Source: Carboxylicivirga linearis
GTDB lineage: Bacteria > Bacteroidota > Bacteroidia > Bacteroidales > Marinilabiliaceae
Direction of reading: 5' to 3'
Length of the DNA: 64,000 nucleotides
Assembly: GCF_018271995.1 (NCBI RefSeq)
Contig: NZ_JAGUCO010000003.1
Location: forward strand, 124,001 to 188,000
Positions 9,232-18,353 of this stretch are shown here, piece by piece. The first letter of the stretch is position 1, and the number at the start of each line of letters is the position of its first letter. Position numbers and translations under genes: made by a program. Under the pieces are notes generated by a model that was not told the DNA's origin, did not search any database, and worked only from the letters and a program-made list of their open reading frames with translations.

Positions 9232-10503
9232 TTACCACTTATTCATATGTACATTTTCGGGCTTCCATTTGTCTTTAGGCTGATCTTCGCCGGTTGGATA
9301 ACCCACCGCAATTACATTTAATGGTGTAATATGTTCGGGTAATTGTAATATGTTTTTCACGGTGTTAACTCTTTCAGCTCTTGGAAACACACCTGTCCAG
9401 ACAGCTCCCAGCCCCATGCTTTCTGCCCCTAATAAAATATTATGTGTGGCGGCCGAACAATCCTGCACCCAATAATCCCGAAGCTCACCATCCAGGGCTT
9501 TGGTGCGATCTCCGCAAACGGCTATGGCAGAGGTGGCCTGTTTCAGCATTTTAGCATATGGTAATGAGTCGGCCAACTGATCCAGCAGAGCTCTATCGGT
9601 AACAATCATAAATGCCCAGGGTTGTTTGTTCACTGCAGTTGGAGCCGCCATACCGGCTTTTACTAGTTCGGTTAATTTTTCTTCAGCAACCGGTTGGTTG
9701 GTATAATGACGCACACTTTTTCGATTATAAATGGTTGATAAAGTTGGATTAGGATGAATAATGGGTTGAAAGTTAGGTGTAGCATTGGGCACAAATTGTT
9801 TGTAGATATCACCTGCATTAGCTAAATGCTGACCGTAACCAAAGTAGGCACCTTCGGAATAAGCAACCGGTTGCAATGCCGATATATCAACATGACCGTC
9901 TTTATCCAATAAGTTTTGATTAACCTTTGTATCCATCACTTTGCCAATGAACTGACGGTGCGATCCGAGATCTATCATCTCACTTACTTCGCATTCAATT
10001 ACAATAGGGAATTCTTCGATGTAAGGTGCATTTACAAAATCACCTTTTACCGGAGTCAGGTTTAGTTTCTCAAATTTGTTTTCATCATGTCCTGAAAAGG
10101 TTCCTGCATAGTCGGTTTCTGCCACATAGCGTGCCGAAGGTACATTAATAGTAAAACTTCCGGTAGCCATAATATTTTCGTAGGTTTTGCGCGACGGGCG
10201 AATAGATACTGCAATACTTATTGGGTCGGAATTGGCAATGCCTGCCCAGGCTGCAGTCATAATATCGGGTTCTCCTTCATCACTGTACGACCCAATTACT
10301 AAAGCTGGCTTGGGCATAATCAAACCTTTGGGGCCAACTGATTTTTTAATTGAATTTACACTGTCAATAACAAAACTCTGCGATGAAGAATTTGTAGTTG
10401 GTTTGGTCTGAACCTGCTGGTGATCTGCATTATTTAACTGAAAAACCAGAACTACAATAACAGCAGCTAACACAATATTTAAAAGAGAAGCTTTATTTTT
10501 CAT
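9232..10503 (-). CDS. Membrane-tethered flavin reductase-like / nitroreductase fusion
   Basis: The ATG at 10501-10503 is chosen because it opens a good membrane anchor (MKNKASLLNIVLAAVIVVLVF). Longer readings only extend into the upstream gene. The protein has 423 residues. The anchor spans about residues 5 to 23. A split-barrel flavin reductase-like domain follows at about 55 to 235 ('GPKGLIMPKPALVIGS', 'MTAAWAGIANSDP'). A nitroreductase domain ends the protein at about 250 to 423 ('NRKSVRHYTNQPV', 'APTAVNKQPWAFMIV', 'SMGLGAVWTGVFP'). Both domains bind FMN and reduce substrates with NAD(P)H or another donor. The predicted topology puts both outside the cytoplasm. The gene overlaps the upstream NosR/NapH-like gene by 11 bases, which suggests that protein is the electron donor. 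The substrate is unknown. Confidence 0.85.
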   Translation of the reverse strand: MKNKASLLNIVLAAVIVVLVFQLNNADHQQVQTKPTTNSSSQSFVIDSVNSIKKSVGPKGLIMPKPALVIGSYSDEGEPDIMTAAWAGIANSDPISIAVSIRPSRKTYENIMATGSFTINVPSARYVAETDYAGTFSGHDENKFEKLNLTPVKGDFVNAPYIEEFPIVIECEVSEMIDLGSHRQFIGKVMDTKVNQNLLDKDGHVDISALQPVAYSEGAYFGYGQHLANAGDIYKQFVPNATPNFQPIIHPNPTLSTIYNRKSVRHYTNQPVAEEKLTELVKAGMAAPTAVNKQPWAFMIVTDRALLDQLADSLPYAKMLKQATSAIAVCGDRTKALDGELRDYWVQDCSAATHNILLGAESMGLGAVWTGVFPRAERVNTVKNILQLPEHITPLNVIAVGYPTGEDQPKDKWKPENVHMNKW

Positions 10504-11662
10504 TGTTTTTAATTTTTGCATTTGAGAATAGCGATGGAACCGAATCGAGTAAACAACCTGTTGGGCATAGTTGACACCAGGGGCGGTTAAAGAATAACGA
10601 AAGGATGACAATCAATATTCCTGCTCCAAGCATAAAGTAGGAGGCAACCGCAAATGAAAAGGCGATAAAGGGTTCCATATTAGACAATGGTAATGTGAAT
10701 CCAAGCAGAAGACTTACCCAAATATAGGTGAGGTAAATGTTGCGGATGGTAAGAGTACCTATTTTAACAGGAAATTTTCTCTTTTTGAAAGGCGAAATTT
10801 TAGTGCTTAATACCTGTAACGCTCCCATTGGACAAAGAAAATTACAATAGTATTTTTTGTGTCCGGCAATAGCCATAGCGATGGATAAAAGTAAAATTAC
10901 TATTAAAACAGGATTACTTTGCCAGGGAAAGCCATGACTCAGCCAGTTGTGAAAGACCTCCAGCGATAGCATTTGTTTTAACCAAAGCCCCATAATACCC
11001 AGAATCGCTACTAAGTAATAGAGATAAATCTTTTTGTGTTTGCGGCGCAACACCATGTTTAATGATAGTAGTACCAGTAATAAGGACATGACAGTTTGAA
11101 GAACAAAAGTCCATGAGATTTTGATTTGTTGTTTCTCCAGTAGCAAATAGTTGCTAACTGTTTTTTGAACATTGCTTATAATAGCATTACTGCTTCGGCT
11201 GGCACCGGTGATGGCATCAACCTCAGTTAAAATCAGCGTTGTGTCTACATCTGATCCGTTCCACGATTCCAGCAAATGCTTATCAACCACATGTTCGATG
11301 TAATCAGCTGTCTCGTTGTTTTTAAGTAAATAAACACCAAGTACCTTTTTGTTATTATTGATGGCAATTAATATAGGTATATTGCCTACATAGCCTTGCG
11401 AGCGAGCATCCAGTTCATCAGAAATCAAGGCATAACCAATGTGGTGATTGCTGGCATCAAGAACCGAAAGACTATTATCGCTGTTTGTTTTGAATGATGT
11501 AGCTTTAGGAAACGGTTGCTGAATGTTGGATAGGTCATAAACAGGCTCTTCGGATGGTTTGAGCCATTCGAATTTTGCACCTCCGGCAATGGCAACAGCT
11601 GTTAGTAATAGTACAAAAACAATATAGTTATAAATACTATTTCGTGAGATTTGCTTACGCAT
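10493..11662 (-). CDS. NosR/NapH-like membrane electron carrier with FMN-binding domain and cysteine clusters
   Basis: The protein has 389 residues. A first transmembrane helix (about 11 to 28) leads to an FMN-binding domain. That domain carries the flavinylation motif D149-A-I-T-G-A-S155, in which the last residue is the expected site of covalent FMN attachment by ApbE. Several further helices follow at about 185 to 360. Two cysteine groups, C273-x3-C277-P and C363-x2-C366-P-x2-C370, resemble the NapH/NosR iron-sulphur region. The layout fits electron transfer from the cytoplasmic side to a periplasmic flavin. No ApbE gene is in the window. The downstream nitroreductase fusion gene overlaps this one and is the likely acceptor. 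The physiological partner is inferred. Confidence 0.85.
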   Translation of the reverse strand: MRKQISRNSIYNYIVFVLLLTAVAIAGGAKFEWLKPSEEPVYDLSNIQQPFPKATSFKTNSDNSLSVLDASNHHIGYALISDELDARSQGYVGNIPILIAINNNKKVLGVYLLKNNETADYIEHVVDKHLLESWNGSDVDTTLILTEVDAITGASRSSNAIISNVQKTVSNYLLLEKQQIKISWTFVLQTVMSLLLVLLSLNMVLRRKHKKIYLYYLVAILGIMGLWLKQMLSLEVFHNWLSHGFPWQSNPVLIVILLLSIAMAIAGHKKYYCNFLCPMGALQVLSTKISPFKKRKFPVKIGTLTIRNIYLTYIWVSLLLGFTLPLSNMEPFIAFSFAVASYFMLGAGILIVILSLFFNRPWCQLCPTGCLLDSVPSLFSNAKIKNNEK

Positions 11663-11800
11663 ATAGGTTCATTTTGTAGGAATCCAAAAATACACGTAGC
11701 TCATCTTTCGTGCAAAACAAAGCTTGTTAAAGCAGAGTTAAAATTGAAATGAATAAACAAAGCTAAGTGTCGCTTAGTACTCAAGCATAGCTTTTATATC

Positions 11801-11832
11801 TTGATAATAACTTCGACCGCTGGTTATTTTTG
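11801..11832 (+). promoter_or_regulatory. Candidate Bacteroidota promoter for the GPP34 gene
   Basis: TTG at 11801-11803 and TATTTTTG at 11825-11832 are separated by 21 bases. They match the Bacteroidota -33 TTG and -7 TAnnTTTG elements and their usual spacing. Transcription would begin near 11838, giving a leader of about 56 bases before the ATG at 11894. Confidence 0.5.
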
Positions 11833-11893
11833 TTCATAAAATAATTTGGTTGACAATAAACCTTATGTATTTAATTAACTTGCAAATAAAAAA

Positions 11894-12583
11894 ATGAACC
11901 TTACTCTAACTGAAAAACTTTTATTACTTGCACTCGACGATGAAAAGGGTGTTTTTAATCCTTGGGCAAGCGGCTTCGAATATGCTCTGGCTGGTAGTAT
12001 TTTGCTGGAAATAAGTATGGTTGGTAAAATTGAACTTACTGACAAGAAGATAAAACCCATTTCCAATACCCTTATTAATGATGACTTGTTAATGCCTTAT
12101 TTAAATATGATAAGCCATTCGGGTAAAATACGTAAAATTGATTATTGGATAAGTAAAATGGCAAATAAGGCTAGTGATATTAAAGCTGTTTTAACAGCCC
12201 GTCTGATAAAAAAGAGGATTCTGCGCGAAGAAGAGAAAAAGATATTATGGATTTTTACATCTAAAAGATATCCTGCCACTAACTCAAAGCCCGAAAACGA
12301 AGTGCGTCGGCAATTAAATGCAATTGTTGATAACAGGGCAACACCCGAAATGGAAGACCTGATGTTGATAAGTCTGGTTGACGTTTGTAGCCTCAATAAT
12401 GAAGTTTACGGAAAAGAAAAGGCTAAAGCTTCTAAAAAAAGAATAAAAAAACTGGTTGAGCAATCAAAAACCAATGCAATGATTAATTCAACAGTTAAGG
12501 AAATTCATGATGCAATAATGGCAGCCGTTGTATTAATGATAGCTACTTCTGTTGTTACTACTAACGTTTCAACTGGTAGTTAA
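11894..12583 (+). CDS. GPP34 (GOLPH3/Vps74-like) family protein
   Basis: The protein has 229 residues and matches the GPP34 family over its length. The N-terminal 'LTEKLLLLALDDEKGVF' and 'LAGSILLEISMVGKIEL' are typical, as is the internal 'LTARLIKKRILREEEKKILWIF'. Eukaryotic members bind phosphatidylinositol 4-phosphate and retain Golgi glycosyltransferases. The bacterial members have no settled role. There is no signal peptide, so it is cytoplasmic or peripheral to the inner membrane. It stands alone, with a promoter-like TTG/TATTTTTG pair upstream. Confidence 0.85.
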   Translation: MNLTLTEKLLLLALDDEKGVFNPWASGFEYALAGSILLEISMVGKIELTDKKIKPISNTLINDDLLMPYLNMISHSGKIRKIDYWISKMANKASDIKAVLTARLIKKRILREEEKKILWIFTSKRYPATNSKPENEVRRQLNAIVDNRATPEMEDLMLISLVDVCSLNNEVYGKEKAKASKKRIKKLVEQSKTNAMINSTVKEIHDAIMAAVVLMIATSVVTTNVSTGS

Positions 12584-12816
12584 CTTTTTATGGGGGATTA
12601 TTGTCTAAGTTGTTGAATTTTAGTATAAAAAAGTCAGAAATATTATTTGAATTTAATGATCCTATTAATCAAAACGTTGTGGGTGAGCTTTAAATAAATT
12701 TAATTTATCTGGAAACCAACTGCTGCCTTATACGTACCCATTCAAATATTAAAACCTACAATTACTATTGAAGAGCTTAGCTAGTTGTTGAGTTATTCTA
12801 AGATTAAAGAACAAAC

Positions 12817-14097
12817 ATGAAAAAGAATTTATTGTTATCGGCAGTATTACTTGCCGGAGTACTTGCATTTACAGCATGTAGTAAAGAAGAAGGTGATAAG
12901 GATACTTTTAGTAGCCTGTCTCCAGAAGAACACAAACAGGAAATAGAATCTGAAGGGATTGCCTTTGTTCAGCAAATGAATGCAATGGCTGATTTGTCAT
13001 TGTATGAAGTAATGAATGAGTTCATGTCATTAATGGATCAAACGTCAAGTATGCAGGTGAACAAGGTTGTAGCAACTGGTTTAAATCAGATAGAAGCTGT
13101 TCGTCAATCATCAAAAGCATCAGTTCAACTAAAACAATTAGTTGCTGAAGGAGATGAATCTTTCTCGGCATTATGGGCTGAGGAAGCAGGTATCTATGAG
13201 TGGGATTCCAGTATCAGTGACTGGACATATACTGAAGCTACCGACCAAATTACATATAAATTTACTCTTAATGGAGAACCTGCTGCAATCAGTGCAACAA
13301 ATTTTTCGTATCAGGTAGCTGCCAACCAAACAGAAGAAGGATTTGTTGTTGAGCTGCCAAATTCTTTGAAAATTAGCATCTCTTTATCAGGTACTGATCT
13401 TTGCTATTACAACTATTCCGGAGAATGGTATAGTAATGATACTCCTAAACTGTTAGAAGAAGAATTTTATTTGGAAGGATATAATTTATCAGCCAAATTG
13501 GATTTACAGAATAAATCAAACCTGAAAACTTCATCTTCTTTTGATTATAACGGATCTGTTATTTCGGCCAGTGGTTTTGAAGTTAAAGGTAATATCGACT
13601 ATGATGCTATTTTTGATGAATTAGAAGGCATGGAAGACGGTGATATCATGGCTCAGGATATTGTAAGTAGTGCTAATGCATATTTCCAGATTGGTAATGT
13701 AAAAGCTGAAGGTCTGATTGACGTTGAAGGCATCATTAATGACTTTAATTCAGCTGATGGAAGTGGTATTGAAACAGAAGAAGATTTCTTACAGTTAGAA
13801 GCTGATATTTTAAATGATAACGCCAAAATTTACATCAGATACGCTGATTCAAATGAAATTATTGCCCAAGGCGAAATTTATGTCAATGACTATGAGTATG
13901 AATACAACGATTATTACACTGATTCGTATGTAACTGAAACATATCAGGATTTGGATATGCGTATGGTATTTGGAGACGAATCTGCAATGAGCGGTGATTT
14001 CTTCGACAGTGGATTTGGTGATATGATCAATGAAATCAACAAATTGATTGACGATATGAATACCAACTACGATATGGATATTGATCCGGTACAATAA
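12817..14097 (+). CDS. Lipoprotein of unknown function
   Basis: The protein has 426 residues. It begins with a lipoprotein signal ending in F-T-A-C (Cys21), followed by a short charged linker. The rest is acidic, and I recognise no named domain. A helical region (about 45 to 130) precedes beta-rich sequence with repeated Asn/Tyr/Asp. The tail around 365 to 385 is rich in Tyr and Asp. A hairpin terminator follows at 14124-14143, so the gene is transcribed separately from the TonB receptor downstream. Surface or outer-membrane location is inferred from the lipobox. Confidence 0.75.
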   Translation: MKKNLLLSAVLLAGVLAFTACSKEEGDKDTFSSLSPEEHKQEIESEGIAFVQQMNAMADLSLYEVMNEFMSLMDQTSSMQVNKVVATGLNQIEAVRQSSKASVQLKQLVAEGDESFSALWAEEAGIYEWDSSISDWTYTEATDQITYKFTLNGEPAAISATNFSYQVAANQTEEGFVVELPNSLKISISLSGTDLCYYNYSGEWYSNDTPKLLEEEFYLEGYNLSAKLDLQNKSNLKTSSSFDYNGSVISASGFEVKGNIDYDAIFDELEGMEDGDIMAQDIVSSANAYFQIGNVKAEGLIDVEGIINDFNSADGSGIETEEDFLQLEADILNDNAKIYIRYADSNEIIAQGEIYVNDYEYEYNDYYTDSYVTETYQDLDMRMVFGDESAMSGDFFDSGFGDMINEINKLIDDMNTNYDMDIDPVQ

Positions 14098-14123
14098 GCA
14101 TATAAAAATACATCAAGTGATTT

Positions 14124-14143
14124 GGAGATCTGTATAGGTCTCC
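14124..14143 (+). terminator. Rho-independent terminator between lipoprotein and TonB receptor genes
   Basis: GGAGATCT and AGGTCTCC form an 8-pair stem with one G-U pair and a 4-base loop, followed by a T-rich stretch. The hairpin covers the first in-frame TTG region of the next reading frame, which argues for the later start at 14167. Confidence 0.7.
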
Positions 14144-14166
14144 ATTTCTTTTATTACTTTGTTTCA

Positions 14167-16479
14167 TTGAAACATCTCATCAACATATTACTCATCTGTC
14201 TATTGTTTTGTAGCAATCAGATACTACATTCTCAAACCTGGTGTATTAACGGTTTGATTACCGATGAAAAAAATTCGCCTGTACCAATGGCACATATTGC
14301 CTTGTATGATTCATTCAAAGGAGCGGTGAGTGATGCGAACGGTATGTTTGAGTTATGTGGATTAGTCCATGATTCGGTTCAGATAGTGGTTGGACATACT
14401 TCTTTTTATCCTCAAACCATCTGGGTTTTTAAATCGAAAAACGAAGAGCTGAATGTGAAGCTTCAACTAAAAGTGCTCAATACCAAAGAAATTGAAGTGG
14501 TTGCCCATCAAAAGTCGATAGTATCCTCTTATATTCCCGGTAAGCTAAACCTTAGTAATAAAGATATTCTCTCCATACCCGGTTTTATGGGGAGTCCGGA
14601 TGTATTACGAAGTCTGCAATTATTACCCGGTATGCAATCCGTTAGCGAAGGTAATTCAGGTATTTATGTCAGAGGTGGATCACCCGGGCAAAACTATGTT
14701 CTTTTTGATGATATTGAACTGATGAATCCAACCCACCTGATGGGTATCTATTCGGTGTTTAATCCGTTACTTACCGACAGGGTTGAATTTTTTAAAGGGA
14801 ATGCTCCTGTTCATCAGAGTTCGAGATTGGCTTCTTCAATACTGGTATCAACGCAAAACAGAAAAACCGAAGAAAGTAATTGGGCCGGCAATATTGGAAA
14901 TATAATTACCAACCTAACCTATACCGGTGCATCGTCCGATAACAAATGGTTTTTCAGTACCGGCTTTCGGCGAAGCTACCTTGATGTATTAGGCTATATG
15001 GCTCAGCCTTTTTTAAGCGATGAGGATAATTATTTCAAAAGTAATCAATACAATTTCTACGACTGGAACGGAAAGCTTAACTATAGCATTGGGAATAGTA
15101 ATCTTTCATTAAGCTGGTATTTAGGGAATGATCATTTTTTTATGACGAATGAAAAACATCGTGTAGAATCCTTTTCCGATTGGGGGAATCAAGGTGTTGC
15201 GTTGGTTTGGAAATATCTTTTTAAACCCAACCTTAGCATGAATAATACGGTGAGTTATTCGGGTTATCAATCTGATTTTGGTGCAGAGTTAGAAGATGGG
15301 AATATGCGTTTTAAAACCGACTATCAACAATTACAGTTGAAAAATAGTTTTGTTTGTACGGTAGGTAATAGCATTTGGCGCTGGGGTATGGATGCAAGCA
15401 TATACAATGTTACACCGCAAAACCTTGAGATCGCTTATGTTGAAAACAGTGATTATCGATTGAATGAATACACTAGTCTGGCTGTTAAACCGTTTTTGAG
15501 CAACCAATATGCTTTAAATGACCAATGGACCATATACGGAGGACTGGCACTCATGTATTATAAGGTTCAGAATGTAAGTGGCACTTCAGGGCAAAATACT
15601 AACGACAAAGCCCAAATAAAGCCCAACGTAGTGAGCTCTGTAAGTTATCATCCAAGTCACTCATCTTCGGTAAAGGCATCCTATGCTTTTAATACTCAAA
15701 ACATTCATTTGGCTTCTATTGCATCAATCCCCTTACCAAGTGATATTTGGATGCCATCGACCACCAACCTGCCCCTTGAATTTGGTCATCAGTTTACACT
15801 GGGTTATTTTAAATTTTTAGAGAAATACAATATCCAATGGGGTGTTGAAGCATATGCCAAGTGGATGAAGAATCAGTTATTGTTAAAGTTAAATGTAAAT
15901 AATGTTGAGGTGGAGCAGTTCGATGAGAATTTCTATCGTGGCGAGGCCATGGCATGGGGAAGCGAGTTTTACCTGAATAAGCAAAAAGGACAATTTAACT
16001 TTACGGTGGGTTATACACTGGGATGGACAAAGCAACGTTTTGATGGAATTAATGATGGAGAGTGGCACGATGCCAAATACGATCGCCGGCACGATGTGAA
16101 TCTTCAGATGACGTATCAGCACAATAAAAAAATCGATTTTGGTGCCGTGTTTATTTATGCTTCAGGTAATAAGGCCACCTTACCTACCGGACGCTATTGG
16201 ATTATGGGATCAATTGCTAATGATTATGCCGGAGTTAATAATTATCGCATGCCATCGTATCATCGACTTGATTTGTCAATGAATTATCATTTGGAGTCGA
16301 AAGTGTTTAATGAGTCGGTACTTAGTTTTTCAATCATCAATTTGTACAACAGAAGTAATGCGTATTACATTTATTACGCTATTGAAGGTGGAGAAAAAGA
16401 TTACGAGATGAGTATAAAAGCCAAACAGGTATCACTGTTTCCAATCATGCCCTCTGTAAGTTGGCGGTTTAAATTTTAG
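14167..16479 (+). CDS. TonB-dependent receptor with CarboxypepD_reg-like N-terminus
   Basis: No ATG opens this frame. The TTG at 14167 is chosen because it gives a clean signal peptide (MKHLINILLICLLFC) and avoids the upstream terminator. The protein then has about 770 residues. After the signal comes a CarboxypepD_reg-like domain ('GLITDEKNSPVPMAHIALYD'). The plug follows, with 'DVLRSLQLLPGMQ' and 'GIYVRGGSPGQNYVLFDDI'. The remainder is a 22-strand type outer-membrane barrel ending in an aromatic residue ('SVSWRFKF'). It should import or bind a large substrate using TonB energy. The ligand is unknown. The DUF4249 lipoprotein gene starts 3 bases after its stop, a common Bacteroidota pairing. 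Confidence 0.9.
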   Translation: MKHLINILLICLLFCSNQILHSQTWCINGLITDEKNSPVPMAHIALYDSFKGAVSDANGMFELCGLVHDSVQIVVGHTSFYPQTIWVFKSKNEELNVKLQLKVLNTKEIEVVAHQKSIVSSYIPGKLNLSNKDILSIPGFMGSPDVLRSLQLLPGMQSVSEGNSGIYVRGGSPGQNYVLFDDIELMNPTHLMGIYSVFNPLLTDRVEFFKGNAPVHQSSRLASSILVSTQNRKTEESNWAGNIGNIITNLTYTGASSDNKWFFSTGFRRSYLDVLGYMAQPFLSDEDNYFKSNQYNFYDWNGKLNYSIGNSNLSLSWYLGNDHFFMTNEKHRVESFSDWGNQGVALVWKYLFKPNLSMNNTVSYSGYQSDFGAELEDGNMRFKTDYQQLQLKNSFVCTVGNSIWRWGMDASIYNVTPQNLEIAYVENSDYRLNEYTSLAVKPFLSNQYALNDQWTIYGGLALMYYKVQNVSGTSGQNTNDKAQIKPNVVSSVSYHPSHSSSVKASYAFNTQNIHLASIASIPLPSDIWMPSTTNLPLEFGHQFTLGYFKFLEKYNIQWGVEAYAKWMKNQLLLKLNVNNVEVEQFDENFYRGEAMAWGSEFYLNKQKGQFNFTVGYTLGWTKQRFDGINDGEWHDAKYDRRHDVNLQMTYQHNKKIDFGAVFIYASGNKATLPTGRYWIMGSIANDYAGVNNYRMPSYHRLDLSMNYHLESKVFNESVLSFSIINLYNRSNAYYIYYAIEGGEKDYEMSIKAKQVSLFPIMPSVSWRFKF

Positions 16480-16482
16480 TTT

Positions 16483-17346
16483 ATGCATAAGTGGTGGTTC
16501 ATATTATTATTGCTGTCAGTTGCCTGTACAAAGGATGTTGATCTTGAGCAGGTTGATTACGAGCGTAAAATTGTGGTGGATGGTTGGATTGAGAATGGCC
16601 AGAAAGCACAGGTTTTTTTGACCATGAGTTCGCCCTTTCTTACCGAGTATGATTCAGCGTCGATAAGAAGTACTTTTTTGAATTATGCAAAGGTAACCAT
16701 GCTGTCTAGTGATGGAGAGTCGGAGATTCTTACCTTAAAAATCAGGGATGAGTTTTTTCCTCCTTTTGTTTACGAATCAATTAAAATGAAAGGAAAGGTT
16801 GGAGCTACTTATCAGCTTGAAGTGGTTTATCAGGATGAAGTGCTAACAGCTTCGACTACTATTCCGGAATTACCCCGTGTTGACAGTGTAAAATTTAGTC
16901 AGGTTTCGGATACCTCCATAATCATTAATGGTTTCATAGATGATGATCCTGCGGTTTCCAATTATTACTATACTCAAATTAAAACCTTGCACTATTCCAC
17001 TCGTTTTCATCCTTCGGGTAATCCACTAATGAATGATCAATTGTTTAACGGACATAAACATAGCTATCAGGTAAAAAGGAGCAATCAACCCGATCCGTTA
17101 AATATCTATGGTGTAGATGCTGAAAGACCAATTATCAGAGATGAGTTTGCCATTGATGACACGGTATTTGTAAAAATATCTCACATTGATTGGGAATCGT
17201 TTGAAGTACTTAACGGTATTTTTATTGATAACCTTAGTCAGGGAAGCCCGTTTTCTTTTGTAGATCAGAAAACACCCACCAATATTAATGGCGGAATTGG
17301 CCGGTGGACCGGATTGGCATCTCGTAATTATGTGGTGTATAAATAA
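16483..17346 (+). CDS. DUF4249 family lipoprotein
   Basis: The protein has 287 residues. It begins with a short lipoprotein signal ending L-S-V-A-C (Cys15). The sequence 'YERKIVVDGWIENGQKAQVFLTMSSPF' is the usual opening of DUF4249 proteins. These accompany TonB-dependent receptors and are thought to sit on the outer membrane as accessory binding proteins. Here the gene lies 3 bases after the receptor stop, so the two are translationally linked. It converges on the XRE regulator gene with only 3 bases between the stops, and no terminator is visible. Confidence 0.85.
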   Translation: MHKWWFILLLLSVACTKDVDLEQVDYERKIVVDGWIENGQKAQVFLTMSSPFLTEYDSASIRSTFLNYAKVTMLSSDGESEILTLKIRDEFFPPFVYESIKMKGKVGATYQLEVVYQDEVLTASTTIPELPRVDSVKFSQVSDTSIIINGFIDDDPAVSNYYYTQIKTLHYSTRFHPSGNPLMNDQLFNGHKHSYQVKRSNQPDPLNIYGVDAERPIIRDEFAIDDTVFVKISHIDWESFEVLNGIFIDNLSQGSPFSFVDQKTPTNINGGIGRWTGLASRNYVVYK

Positions 17347-17349
17347 TTT

Positions 17350-17898
17350 CTATCCCTTTCTGGAAATATCCGTATGCTTAAAAAATGGATGAATAAAAGG
17401 TTTACCACTCAACACTTGTATTGTATTTACTATCGAAACCAACCCTCCGGCAAGCAGGGCTCCCACAAAAGGTATGAGTTGATGTGAATGCCAATAGACC
17501 CAAAGGCCTGCCAGGCTTATCGCTAAAATGATTAATTGAAAACTTACAACTGCCCGAAAGTGAGTCAACATCTCTTTTGTTTTGTCTTTTTTTCTATTCC
17601 ACATTAACAAAGTAGGTATCAGGATAGGTATGAGACCACTTAAGTGCAAAAATGCTAACCAATTGATTTCGGTACCTTGTATGGTATTATCACTTTCATC
17701 TGTTTTAGTGTTGACAAATAAACTAAAATCAACTTCAAGGGCTTTGGCAATCATTTGTAAAGTGTAGGATCGGGGATCTACATCTCCGTTTTCTATGCGT
17801 TGTATCGTTCGGGTACTGACTTCGGTTTTATCGGCTAACTCTTCCTGAGTCATCCCTTTTTTTAATCTCAATTCTTTGATGAGTTTACCTGTTTCCAT
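17350..17898 (-). CDS. XRE-type regulator with C-terminal DUF4870-like membrane domain
   Basis: The start at 17896-17898 (METGKLIKELRL) is preferred to one 7 codons upstream because the helix-turn-helix begins there. The protein has 182 residues. Residues 3 to about 58 are a Cro/C1-type helix-turn-helix ('MTQEELADKTEVSTRTIQRIENG'). The C-terminal part, from about 80, has three or four hydrophobic helices resembling DUF4870/Tic20-like domains. A membrane-bound DNA-binding protein of this kind may sense an envelope state. Upstream, ACGACA occurs twice 11 bases apart (near 17960-17975) and could be an autoregulatory site. Confidence 0.85.
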   Translation of the reverse strand: METGKLIKELRLKKGMTQEELADKTEVSTRTIQRIENGDVDPRSYTLQMIAKALEVDFSLFVNTKTDESDNTIQGTEINWLAFLHLSGLIPILIPTLLMWNRKKDKTKEMLTHFRAVVSFQLIILAISLAGLWVYWHSHQLIPFVGALLAGGLVSIVNTIQVLSGKPFIHPFFKHTDISRKG

Positions 17899-18029
17899 GG
17901 TTCTGTTTTTTGATTCCAAATATCACCTTGAATGATGTAACAACACAACTACAAAAACACGACATTTATACGACACTTGCAATTTTGTTAAAGCAGAATG
18001 TCCCGGGAAGACCCAATCCTGCTAAGTGA

Positions 18030-18173
18030 ATGGGTAAAACGACCCATGGAAGTCCTTCTTTTGTCGATTATCTTAATTATTTTACCAGTGAAGATTGAAA
18101 TTTTACTAATGGGATGCTTAAAGTTGCCGATTATTTCAAAAAAAACGACTCAAAAGGTGGTGATTACAGGTAA
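18030..18173 (+). pseudogene. Possible remnant coding sequence with in-frame TGA
   Basis: From ATG 18030 to TAA 18171-18173 the frame reads 48 codons with one TGA at 18096-18098. The sequence on both sides has ordinary protein composition (for example 'PSFVDYLNYF' before and 'LKVADYFKKND' after the stop). A TGG-to-TGA change would restore it. I do not recognise the family. It could be chance. Confidence 0.3.
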
Positions 18174-18345
18174 TTAACTGGCAAATATTACTCGTGGAGA
18201 TTAATATTTTTCCGATTGAGACAGACATTTTTGCCTAATAGAGGGGGATTAACCCCAAAGAAGGGGTGAAACTATCTCCGGGGCCAATAAAATCAAGGAT
18301 TTAGAGAATTTAGTCAGGTATATCTGTTATTCACTTTTGATTGTT

Positions 18346-18353
18346 TATTTTTG
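18346..18353 (+). promoter_or_regulatory. Candidate -7 element for the nucleosidase-cupin gene
   Basis: TATTTTTG matches TAnnTTTG exactly and lies 33 bases before the ATG at 18387. No clear TTG sits at the expected distance upstream. Its position rules against using the TTG at 18351 as the start codon. Confidence 0.4.

Noticed and set aside
17998-18177. A 59-codon + frame overlapping the interrupted frame at 18030
   Set aside because: It is uninterrupted but its composition (long hydrophobic run then basic residues) looks random, and the other frame is more protein-like.
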